Positions 5,598 to 12,166 of a stretch of DNA of 12,166 nt are shown here, piece by piece. The DNA is from Prevotella sp. UBA2755 (GTDB taxonomy: Bacteria > Bacteroidota > Bacteroidia > Bacteroidales > Bacteroidaceae): the NCBI GenBank assembly GCA_002353225.1, contig DEJF01000071.1, positions 1-12,166 on the forward strand, written 5' to 3'. The notes beneath the pieces were generated by a model. That model was not told the DNA's origin. It saw only the letters and a list, made by a program, of their open reading frames with translations, and made no database searches. The first letter of the stretch is position 1. Every line of letters starts with the position of its first letter. Both the position numbers and the translations under genes were made by a program.

Positions 5598-7160
5598 TTA
5601 TTTCACTATTACTTCCATCGACGCATTCAACTTACGTGCAGAACCGTCTGGACCTGTTGCCGTGACTCTGGATATATAGAAACGGCGATTACGCTGTAAC
5701 TTGCGGAAGGTCTCTTTCTGGCGCGCCGAAAAACGAGCACCTTCGCTGACCATCGGAACAGCATTACCCATATTGTCGAAGAACACGGTCTCGAAACTCT
5801 GTACGTGGAATGGCACATCCAAGATACCGTCGTCAATAGCGGCTCCAATACCATCGGCAGCCGTCAACTGTGCTTTCGACAAGCCTCCGCCCTTGAAGCG
5901 GTCTGCACCACCATCCGCCTGAACTACAATATAAGGAGTCGGGTCTGGCAAACGGCGGACACGGAACGTATAAGTTCCCATCTGCTGAGGACGACCCGTA
6001 TTGGTAGAGGTCACCGTAATCGTCACATCCTTTCCAGGAGTTGAAGGACGGGCAATATACTTACCAGGTCCGACAGGTTGAAGAGTACCTCCGCTCATCG
6101 AAGCCTGTATCTTCGTCACAGGAACGCCAGGCACACTGATGCTCAACGGGTTACTATAACCCGCATAGAGAACGTTCATCAGGTCGGCACTCACCGTTGC
6201 AGAGGGATCTACCACGCTATATTTCTGTGAGAACTCTCGCTTAATCAAGTCACCATTACCATTCTGCACCTGTATGTAACCTTCCAATGTGAAGTCACCT
6301 GTGCGTCCTGCTATCGTCTCATAGAGTCCACCGGGCAGGTTCATCTCCTTACCGCCTATAAATATCTGAGGTGCTTGTGTCGTATCAACAGCCGCCATCA
6401 CGATATGGGCAGAGAACTTGTCACCTCGCACCACCGTCTGTGCATTGGGAATCACAAAGGCATTGAGGGCATTGACACGAATATCCTTCACGTCAATATT
6501 AGACATCAGGGTATGTAACACCTCAGCCTCTGCGTCACGTACATCGTTCTGCAACTTACTCAGCAAGGTAACTGCGGCTGCCACTGGCATATTCTCAAAC
6601 ATGTATTCCTGCCAGTTCTTACCCATCGCCTTTGCTGTCGGAGACGGTTCCGTAGAGAGACTGGAAGCAATGGACTTCCGTTGTGACTCGTCTGTAATCA
6701 TAGTCATGATACGCTCACGGAAGTGATTGACAGCCTGATAGAGTTCCTGACCGCGACCACGACCGGGGGCAAGCATGACTTGTGTCGCTGCCTCAAGATC
6801 TTCTTTGTTTCGGATATTGGTGATATCACCGTCCTTACCGTCTGCCTCCTGCACGATGGCAATTTTCAGATCAGATGCCAACTGGTATATCGAGTCGCTC
6901 ATCTGTCGCACTTGCTGGGCTTTGTCAAACCACTGCTGCACTTTCTGCGGATTCTTCCTCACTTGTTCGGCAAAGTCGTTATAGATCGCCTGATTACTCT
7001 GAGCAATATTGGCAGTGGTGCGATTTAGACTTTCCTCCACGACAGAGAAACCATTGAGCACCTCTGTCGAGACATTCAATGCCAGCAATGCCATCAAGAC
7101 GACATACATCAGGTTGATCATCTTCTGGCGAGGAGATACTGGGCGTTTCTTAATTGCCAT
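5598..7160 (-). CDS. gldM: Type IX secretion / gliding motor protein GldM/PorM
   Basis: This 520-residue inner-membrane protein has a short cytoplasmic N-terminus (MAIKKRPVSPRQK). A single hydrophobic helix spans about residues 14-30 (MINLMYVVLMALLALNVS), followed directly by TEVLNGF, the characteristic GldM start. The rest is periplasmic: a helical first part (to about 220) and then beta-rich domains (about 225-520), as known for GldM/PorM, whose dimer spans the periplasm. With GldL it forms the proton-driven motor that powers secretion through the T9SS and, in gliding species, movement. The length is usual for the family. The ATG at 7158 lies 2 bp after the gldL stop, so translation is probably coupled. 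Confidence 0.96.
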   Translation of the reverse strand: MAIKKRPVSPRQKMINLMYVVLMALLALNVSTEVLNGFSVVEESLNRTTANIAQSNQAIYNDFAEQVRKNPQKVQQWFDKAQQVRQMSDSIYQLASDLKIAIVQEADGKDGDITNIRNKEDLEAATQVMLAPGRGRGQELYQAVNHFRERIMTMITDESQRKSIASSLSTEPSPTAKAMGKNWQEYMFENMPVAAAVTLLSKLQNDVRDAEAEVLHTLMSNIDVKDIRVNALNAFVIPNAQTVVRGDKFSAHIVMAAVDTTQAPQIFIGGKEMNLPGGLYETIAGRTGDFTLEGYIQVQNGNGDLIKREFSQKYSVVDPSATVSADLMNVLYAGYSNPLSISVPGVPVTKIQASMSGGTLQPVGPGKYIARPSTPGKDVTITVTSTNTGRPQQMGTYTFRVRRLPDPTPYIVVQADGGADRFKGGGLSKAQLTAADGIGAAIDDGILDVPFHVQSFETVFFDNMGNAVPMVSEGARFSARQKETFRKLQRNRRFYISRVTATGPDGSARKLNASMEVIVK

Positions 7161-7162
7161 GC

Positions 7163-8059
7163 TTATTGTCTATTAACGTTCTGCACCGACATCGCCTCTA
7201 TCATTCGAGCATAGATGGCATTCAACTCAGCGATTTGCTGAGCCATGTGACGGGTCTGTTCATTAATCTCATCGATGGTACCCATCTGCGAACTGGCACT
7301 CTTCAACTGCATCTCATAAACGCGGCTGATACCAGTCAGCGTACGGTTCAGGTTCTCCATCTCCTCCGAGTCGGCAGTGAGTCGCTTACTCTGTTCACTG
7401 ACTTTCTTGAGCACCTCGGTCAACTCATTCAACTCATCAATATAGTTACCTGTAGCCTCAGCGACACCTGCAGGAGCACCTGTTGAAAATGCCACTGCAC
7501 CAGACGGCTGACCGCCCAACGGTGTTCCACCTTGAGTGCCCACCTGTGCAGCAACCACATTATCGCCTTTAGTGCCGCCACTTACAGAGCCGCCGCCAAT
7601 CACACCGCCACCATTGATAATGACAGTACCGCCACCACCACTTGGAGCACCACCACTTGGAGCACCACCTCCGCTGACGACACCGCCACCAATGACACCA
7701 CCGCTAATAACACCGCCACCGACAGTTCCGCCACCAACAGTTCCATGGACAACTGGCTCACCATTGGCGATAACAGCAGAGTCTCCTCCCAATCCTGCAT
7801 GGATATCCAATTCCATACCGTCTGCCGTCTTGTCGAAAGGACGGTCGAAAGCAGAGAGGAAGAACACAAGAACCTCAGTACCCATACCTAAATACAGAAA
7901 GAAATTGGCTCCTGGCAAGTGGGTCAGTTTAAACAGGGTTCCTAAGATAACAATAGAGGCACCCCAACTATAGGCATAGTTCAAGAATGTCTGGCCAGGC
8001 ACGCTGTCCATCCATTTCTGCAACTTATAAATGATATTCAGTTTACTATACTCTGTCAT
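7163..8059 (-). CDS. gldL: Type IX secretion / gliding motor protein GldL/PorL with glycine-rich linker
   Basis: This 298-residue inner-membrane protein has two membrane helices at about 30-46 and 51-70, flanking a short turn (KLTHLPGAN). Glu62 sits in the second helix in the TEVLVFF segment; in the family an acidic membrane residue is important for the proton-driven GldLM motor. The cytoplasmic C-terminal part (about 205-295) is a heptad-like helix (IDELNELTEVLKKVSEQSKR). Between them residues about 106-188 are almost only Gly with Val, Ile, Ser, Ala and Pro (GGGTVGGG, GGAPSGGAPSGG), much longer than needed for the conserved parts. The start ATG overlaps the gldK stop by 4 bp (ATGA), indicating coupled translation, and gldM follows after 2 bp. 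Confidence 0.94.
   Translation of the reverse strand: MTEYSKLNIIYKLQKWMDSVPGQTFLNYAYSWGASIVILGTLFKLTHLPGANFFLYLGMGTEVLVFFLSAFDRPFDKTADGMELDIHAGLGGDSAVIANGEPVVHGTVGGGTVGGGVISGGVIGGGVVSGGGAPSGGAPSGGGGTVIINGGGVIGGGSVSGGTKGDNVVAAQVGTQGGTPLGGQPSGAVAFSTGAPAGVAEATGNYIDELNELTEVLKKVSEQSKRLTADSEEMENLNRTLTGISRVYEMQLKSASSQMGTIDEINEQTRHMAQQIAELNAIYARMIEAMSVQNVNRQ
7496..7744 (-). repeat. Degenerate in-frame repeats coding the GldL glycine-rich linker
   Basis: Imperfect trinucleotide-based repeats rich in GGT/GGC/GGA on the minus strand. Local exact repeats include CTTGGAGC at 7641 and 7656 (period 15, coding GGAPS twice) and ACAGTTCC twice near 7722-7744 (coding GGGTV). The region also creates long open frames on the plus strand that code only Pro/Thr runs; these are shadows. 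Confidence 0.7.
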
Positions 8060-9513
8060 TTCTTGCTACGTTTTGAATTCTTACTCTTCACCTTATCACT
8101 GGTCGTATTCGCCATACTACGTACACAACGGAATCCAATATAACTGCGCGGCTGATTCTGATACTCATAGGAACGCCATGCGGAACGGATAAAAGACTCG
8201 GGATCTTTCCAGGAACCACCTCTCACACTCTTTTTCTTTAAGCGATAGGGGTCTTCCAAGGCTGCATTATACTTTAACTGCGGGTTGATATCATTCATCG
8301 ACTCCACACCAGCCTCTGTATAGATGGTACTGGTCCACTCGGCTACATTACCTGCCATATCGTACAGACCATTGGTATTAGAGGAGAAGATACCTACCCT
8401 ACTGGTAATCAGATTACCATCTTTGGTGTAGTTACCTTTGTCAGGCTTGAAGTTGGCATAGAAACAACCATTACCTGAAGCGACATCTTTATTCTCCCAA
8501 GGGAACTCATTCTGATCCTTGCCACGAGCGGCATACTCCCATTCCGCCTCTGTCGGAAGACGATAGCGCTGCACATAGCGTGCCGCACCACCCAAGCCTT
8601 TCAGTAGATATTCTGTACGCCATGCACAGAAAGCATTTGCCTGTTCCCATGTAACACCTACTACAGGATATTCATTATAGGCAGCACTGGAGAAATAATA
8701 GCGCATATAACCCTCGTTCTCGGCATTGGGGAAGTCATTCACCCAACAAGTAGTGTCTGGATAGACATTCACAATATAAGTATTCAGGAAATCCCAAGGT
8801 CCGGTATACTGACGGTTAATTGTCTGCCGGACGATTTTACCCTCGTCGTCAATGTAAGCGGTATCTTTGGATATCCATATCTGCTCGTTGGCATTGACAC
8901 GGATATCCGTATTGAGGATACGTTCCTGAGGATTAATACGGTATTTACGCTTGGCAGCCTCTGTATAGTCATATATCTCATAACGATAGTTCAACTGGCG
9001 CCAGTCAATCATCTTCTCACCCGTCACAGGATTATAGGTGTAAAGACTCTCAAAAGCACGCTGCTCGTCCTCGTTTGGCTTACGAGGCAAGGGTTTCTTC
9101 CAGTTCAGGTGGGGAGTCACTGGCTCACCATATTTATCCTCCTCTATCTTATAACTTTCGTCACCACCATAATTAGGGTCGGCAAGACGCTCACGAAGAA
9201 TGGAGTCACGGACATAATATACGAACTGGCGATACATGGAGTTGGTCACTTCATGCTCGTCCATCCAGAAACTCTCAACTGAGATGTCACGGACAGGCAT
9301 AGGTTTTCCCCACAAACTGTCCTGTTGCTCGATTCCCATCTTCACATGACCACGTTTAATCATCGTCATGCCATAAGGGGTCGGCTCACTAAACGCACGA
9401 CCACTGGCACCTGTCACCTCACCACCTTTCATAGAGGCGAGTTTCGAGCCGAAACAACTCGAAAGCAACATCAACGTACAGATGCAACCTATGATACTAA
9501 TGATCTTCTTCAT
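8056..9513 (-). CDS. gldK: Type IX secretion lipoprotein GldK/PorK (sulfatase-modifying-factor fold)
   Basis: This 485-residue outer-membrane lipoprotein has a signal peptide with lipobox LSSC, lipidated at Cys20. The FGE/SUMF1-like fold is split. The first part is about 45-102 (FWMDEHEVTNSMYRQF), then a family-typical insert, then about 280-468 with VVGVTWEQANAFCAWR, YRLPTEAEWEYAARG, GLYDMAGNVAEW, VRGGSW and IGFRCVRS. In GldK/PorK the fold is structural: it pairs with GldN/PorN to form the periplasmic ring of the T9SS. No enzymatic role is implied. The C-terminal 16 residues are Lys/Ser-rich (SDKVKSKNSKRSKK). It follows porP by 9 bp and overlaps gldL by 4 bp. Could be confused with a formylglycine-generating enzyme, but gene order settles it. 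Confidence 0.96.
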   Translation of the reverse strand: MKKIISIIGCICTLMLLSSCFGSKLASMKGGEVTGASGRAFSEPTPYGMTMIKRGHVKMGIEQQDSLWGKPMPVRDISVESFWMDEHEVTNSMYRQFVYYVRDSILRERLADPNYGGDESYKIEEDKYGEPVTPHLNWKKPLPRKPNEDEQRAFESLYTYNPVTGEKMIDWRQLNYRYEIYDYTEAAKRKYRINPQERILNTDIRVNANEQIWISKDTAYIDDEGKIVRQTINRQYTGPWDFLNTYIVNVYPDTTCWVNDFPNAENEGYMRYYFSSAAYNEYPVVGVTWEQANAFCAWRTEYLLKGLGGAARYVQRYRLPTEAEWEYAARGKDQNEFPWENKDVASGNGCFYANFKPDKGNYTKDGNLITSRVGIFSSNTNGLYDMAGNVAEWTSTIYTEAGVESMNDINPQLKYNAALEDPYRLKKKSVRGGSWKDPESFIRSAWRSYEYQNQPRSYIGFRCVRSMANTTSDKVKSKNSKRSKK

Positions 9514-9522
9514 ATTTTATTT

Positions 9523-10455
9523 TTATAATATTCTCACACTTTGATGGCGGTTACGACCTTTCTTGTAAAGGTTCAACTCCGTCTGATAACCCACAAATAA
9601 CTCATGACTGCCATTGCCAAGACCTGTCCCCGATGTGTACATCTCATAACTGTAACCTAAACAGATACCATGAAAGTTTCCGCCAATCATTGCCGTTACG
9701 GAATTAGAGGGACTATACCCTACTCCTGCGTAAAGCATCTTGCGGTCATGTGTATATTTCACCCTTGCTGTCATGTCTACCCGATAGGCACTCCCGTCAG
9801 TACGTGCTAACACGGAGGGGTGTATTGTTAAGAACGGATTTCTTAAACGAATATTGTATCCACCCGTCAAATAAAACATCCTACTCATCTCAAATATAGA
9901 ACGGTCGCCTATCTCAATGGCTGGCGCTGTGGCATGCAATACTGACACACCAGCATACCACTTCTTACGCTGATAATAAAGACCTGCACTGAGATCCATT
10001 GCCGTACCAGTGGCATCGGTGGTCGTGAAAACCGGGTCATTGGATTGCTCTACATCTACCTCAGATCCTTTGAATCCCTCACTTAACATTCCTCCTTGTA
10101 TTCCGATGCTCAATGTTCCTCCGAATAGTCTCTGCTTGTAAGCATATTGCAACAGGATGCGCTTATGGGAAAACAAGCCTATATCGTCGTTCATCAACTG
10201 AAGACCTACACCATGATAAGCGCCTAAGAAACGTAAGGGCATGTCCGCCGCAATATACATCGTACGGGGATTATGCTCAAAACCTACTAAACTCATGTTA
10301 TAGGCACCCACCGCATTGATCTTTGACTCTTTTCCTACTGCCCCAGGATTAAACGACGGCTCCATTGCCCAATAATGGGCAAAAGACGCCTCCTGCTGAC
10401 CCATCGCGCAGATGGTCTGCAGCCATAGTATTCCTATCAGCAATCGCTTTTTCAC
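9523..10455 (-). CDS. porP: PorP/SprF-family type IX secretion outer-membrane protein
   Basis: This 310-residue protein has a signal peptide cleaved after ICAMG (about residue 19), before QQEASF. The family opening follows: FAHYWAMEPSFNPGAVG, resembling the usual 'Y..N....NPA..G' start of PorP/SprF. Repeated amphipathic strands then build an outer-membrane barrel (GVGLQLMNDDIGLFS, AGLYYQRKKWYAGVSV, YAGVGYSPSNSV, LFVGYQTEL). PorP-type proteins attach to the T9SS translocon and help secretion or surface anchoring. As first gene of porP-gldKLMN it matches the P. gingivalis order. The start is GTG at 10453-10455; an in-frame TAA lies at 10468-10470 with no ATG between. It is divergent from the xylanase gene across 104 bp. 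Confidence 0.94.
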   Translation of the reverse strand: MKKRLLIGILWLQTICAMGQQEASFAHYWAMEPSFNPGAVGKESKINAVGAYNMSLVGFEHNPRTMYIAADMPLRFLGAYHGVGLQLMNDDIGLFSHKRILLQYAYKQRLFGGTLSIGIQGGMLSEGFKGSEVDVEQSNDPVFTTTDATGTAMDLSAGLYYQRKKWYAGVSVLHATAPAIEIGDRSIFEMSRMFYLTGGYNIRLRNPFLTIHPSVLARTDGSAYRVDMTARVKYTHDRKMLYAGVGYSPSNSVTAMIGGNFHGICLGYSYEMYTSGTGLGNGSHELFVGYQTELNLYKKGRNRHQSVRIL

Positions 10456-10559
10456 GATAATATAACGTTAAGCACCACACCTTTATTTTATATACATTCT
10501 TTTTCTCTTTCGAAAAAAAGTTGTACCTTTGCAAGCAAATTAATAAAAACCTATTCAAA
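10456..10559. promoter_or_regulatory. Divergent intergenic region between porP and the xylanase gene
   Basis: This AT-rich 104-bp gap must hold the plus-strand xylanase promoter and, presumably, the promoter of the T9SS operon. On the minus strand the best -7 candidate is TTAATTTG at 10536-10543 (one mismatch), but no TTTG is at the right distance, so the operon promoter is uncertain. No hairpin or repeat stands out. Confidence 0.45.
10500..10531 (+). promoter_or_regulatory. Promoter of the xylanase gene
   Basis: The -7 box TACCTTTG at 10524-10531 is a full consensus match (TAnnTTTG). At the expected 20-bp distance upstream the -33 position reads TTTT (10500-10503), a weak match. The leader would be about 20-25 nt before the ATG at 10560. 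A strong -7 with a weak -33 may point to activator-dependent expression, which is common for xylan-use genes but not shown here. Confidence 0.65.
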
Positions 10560-12166
10560 ATGAACCAACTTATTAAGAAATCTATTTTTGTATCTTTTTG
10601 CCTTTTTGCACTAAAGGCAAACGCTCAGTTATCAACCAACCCTGACAAATTCCTGGGAAATATCACCACAAGCGGACAGGTTGATTACGGAAGTGTTTCT
10701 TTCCATCAGTTATGGAATCAGATCACACCAGAGAATGAGTCGAAATGGGCTTCAATCCAGCCTAATCCCAATTCGTTTAACTGGACAGGATGTGACAATG
10801 CCTATAACTATGCGAAAGACCACAATCTCTTATTCAAGTTCCATACTCTTGTGTGGGGCAGCCAGTATCCTTCATGGATGAACAACCTTTCTACGGATGC
10901 TCAGTACAAGGCTGTCGAAGACTGGATGGATGCTATCAAGAAGCGGTATCCTGACTTGCTGATGATTGATGTGGTAAACGAGGCGATTACCGGTCATGCA
11001 CCTGCTCCTTATAAGGCTGCATTGGGAGGAGACGGAGCAACAGGCTACGATTGGATTATCAAAGCGTTTGAAATGGCACATGAGCGATGGCCGAACGCCA
11101 TTCTGATTTATAACGATTACAATACTTTCCAATGGCAGAAAAGCGAGTTTATTGAACTGGTCAAGACCTTACGTGACGCTGGTGCTCCTATTGATGCCTA
11201 TGGTATGCAGTCGCACGACCTGAACGACATCAACATCAACACGTTTAAGAATGCGATGGACGAAATCCAAAATGCGCTGAAGATACCCATGTACATCACC
11301 GAGTATGATATTGACAAAGCAAATGATAACGACCAACTGCAACGCTATAAAGAACAAATTCCTTATATGTGGGAGGCTGACTACTGCGCTGGAGTGACCC
11401 TTTGGGGATATATCCATGGAAAGACATGGGTTGACAATTCTGGTATTATTAAGAATGGTGTGGAACGTCCTGCCATGACATGGCTCAAAGAGTACATAAA
11501 GACGGAGGCAGCAAAGAAGGCTAAGAGCCCGTTCCCGGGTATGGTGAAGGAAGCGTCTGTCTATGTGAAGCCTGCTGCTATCAAAGTAGAGAAAGACGTT
11601 GTCGTGCCTATTGAGATTCTTGCAAGTTTAAGGACAAAGACGATTGACCATATTGACTTGTATGTGAACGATGTACTCTACAAAACCCTAAACACGGCTC
11701 CATACACAACAGAATACATACCTGCATCATTAGGCAGATACGACTTGAAGGCTGTTGTCGTCGCTACCGACAACACAAAATATGAGCGTTATGCTGGCTT
11801 TACTGCTTATGAGTCACGTGCTCCCTATAACGGAGGGGCTGAGATTCCAGGCACTATCGAGTGTGAGAACTTCGACGGAAAAGTGGAGGGCATGACTTAC
11901 CATGACTCAGACAACACTGATGAAGGCAACACACATTACCGGTCTGACAATGGTGGTGTGGATATCGTGACAGGAAACGGAAGCCATGCTATTGGCTATA
12001 CCGCTATTGGCGAATGGCTGGAATACACCGTGGACGTGAGAGAGGCAGGAACATACAAATACAAAGCGTATGCATCCTCTGGAACCACTGGATCAGGTTT
12101 CAGTATTGGTGTCGTAAAAGACGGGCGTGTTGTCAATCTTTGCAAGATTCAAGTTTCCAAGACTGG
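10560..12166 (+). CDS. Secreted endo-1,4-beta-xylanase, GH10 with Ig-like domain and CBM6 (3' end missing)
   Basis: An ATG at 10560 opens 535 codons without a stop to the window edge. Residues 1-23 are a Sec signal peptide ending ANA before Q23. The GH10 catalytic domain spans about 25-315. The conserved TPENESKW is at 56-63 and HTLVW at 95-99. The acid/base is Glu141 in VVNEA and the nucleophile Glu248 in ITEYDI. YNDYN (184-188), GMQSHD (215-220) and LWGYIHGKTW (281-290) complete the site. All key residues are present, so it should cleave internal beta-1,4 links in xylan. Residues about 333-418 look like an Ig-like linker domain. From about 428 a CBM6-type carbohydrate-binding module starts (IPGTIECENFDG, HDSDNTDEGN, IGYTAIGEWLEYTV). 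The truncated end may carry a T9SS sorting domain or another module. It sits divergent from the T9SS operon. Confidence 0.93.
   Translation, partial: MNQLIKKSIFVSFCLFALKANAQLSTNPDKFLGNITTSGQVDYGSVSFHQLWNQITPENESKWASIQPNPNSFNWTGCDNAYNYAKDHNLLFKFHTLVWGSQYPSWMNNLSTDAQYKAVEDWMDAIKKRYPDLLMIDVVNEAITGHAPAPYKAALGGDGATGYDWIIKAFEMAHERWPNAILIYNDYNTFQWQKSEFIELVKTLRDAGAPIDAYGMQSHDLNDININTFKNAMDEIQNALKIPMYITEYDIDKANDNDQLQRYKEQIPYMWEADYCAGVTLWGYIHGKTWVDNSGIIKNGVERPAMTWLKEYIKTEAAKKAKSPFPGMVKEASVYVKPAAIKVEKDVVVPIEILASLRTKTIDHIDLYVNDVLYKTLNTAPYTTEYIPASLGRYDLKAVVVATDNTKYERYAGFTAYESRAPYNGGAEIPGTIECENFDGKVEGMTYHDSDNTDEGNTHYRSDNGGVDIVTGNGSHAIGYTAIGEWLEYTVDVREAGTYKYKAYASSGTTGSGFSIGVVKDGRVVNLCKIQVSKT

Noticed and set aside
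7532..7973. Pro- and Thr-rich open frames on the plus strand opposite gldL
   Set aside because: They are the complement of the glycine-rich GldL linker; the low-complexity composition is fully explained by the Gly codons on the other strand.
8056..9513. Formylglycine-generating sulfatase-modifying enzyme
   Set aside because: The fold matches, but the lipobox, the large insert and the position between porP and gldL identify it as GldK/PorK, where the fold is structural.
10536..10543. TTAATTTG (minus strand) as the T9SS operon promoter
   Set aside because: One mismatch in the -7 box and no TTTG at 19-21 bp; too weak to call as a promoter by itself.

Overview
The window looks like Bacteroidota chromosome, most likely a Prevotella-type Bacteroidales. 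Three things support this. There is a porP-gldK-gldL-gldM-gldN type IX secretion (T9SS) cluster in the Porphyromonas order. Several genes have Bacteroidota-style promoters (-33 TTTG, about 20 bp, -7 TAnnTTTG). There is also a GH10-CBM6 xylanase typical of plant-fibre degraders. The genus is inferred from gene content and style; no marker gene was compared.

Layout, right to left. A secreted GH10 xylanase begins at 10560 (+) and runs off the right edge. Divergent from it, across a 104-bp gap, is the minus-strand operon porP (9523-10455), gldK (8056-9513), gldL (7163-8059), gldM (5598-7160) and gldN (4503-5582). Its gaps are 2-15 bp, with one 4-bp overlap. It encodes the outer-membrane-associated ring (GldK/GldN), the inner-membrane motor (GldL/GldM) and a PorP/SprF outer-membrane protein. 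Next, on the same strand, come a small outer-membrane beta-barrel protein with its own clear promoter and a rho-independent terminator, and then priA (1396-3741), the replication-restart helicase.

Left part. Convergent with priA is an AAA/STAND-like ATPase gene (268-1392, +). A perfect 32-bp direct repeat lies at 127-158 and 1399-1430. The second copy is the last coding segment of priA. The ATPase gene with its promoter and palindromic operator-like repeat therefore looks like a compact 1272-bp cassette inserted at the 3' end of priA, with the target sequence duplicated. The next native gene, reading out of the left edge on the minus strand, keeps its promoter and signal-peptide start.

Most notable: the flanked ATPase cassette; tandem palindromes overlapping its -33 box; two unrelated 5 x 7-bp heptamer arrays inside the priA reading frame; a long glycine-rich linker in GldL; and an Arg-Ser-rich tail on GldN. 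No RNA gene, CRISPR array or complete IS was seen. No stretch over 300 bases lacks a gene.
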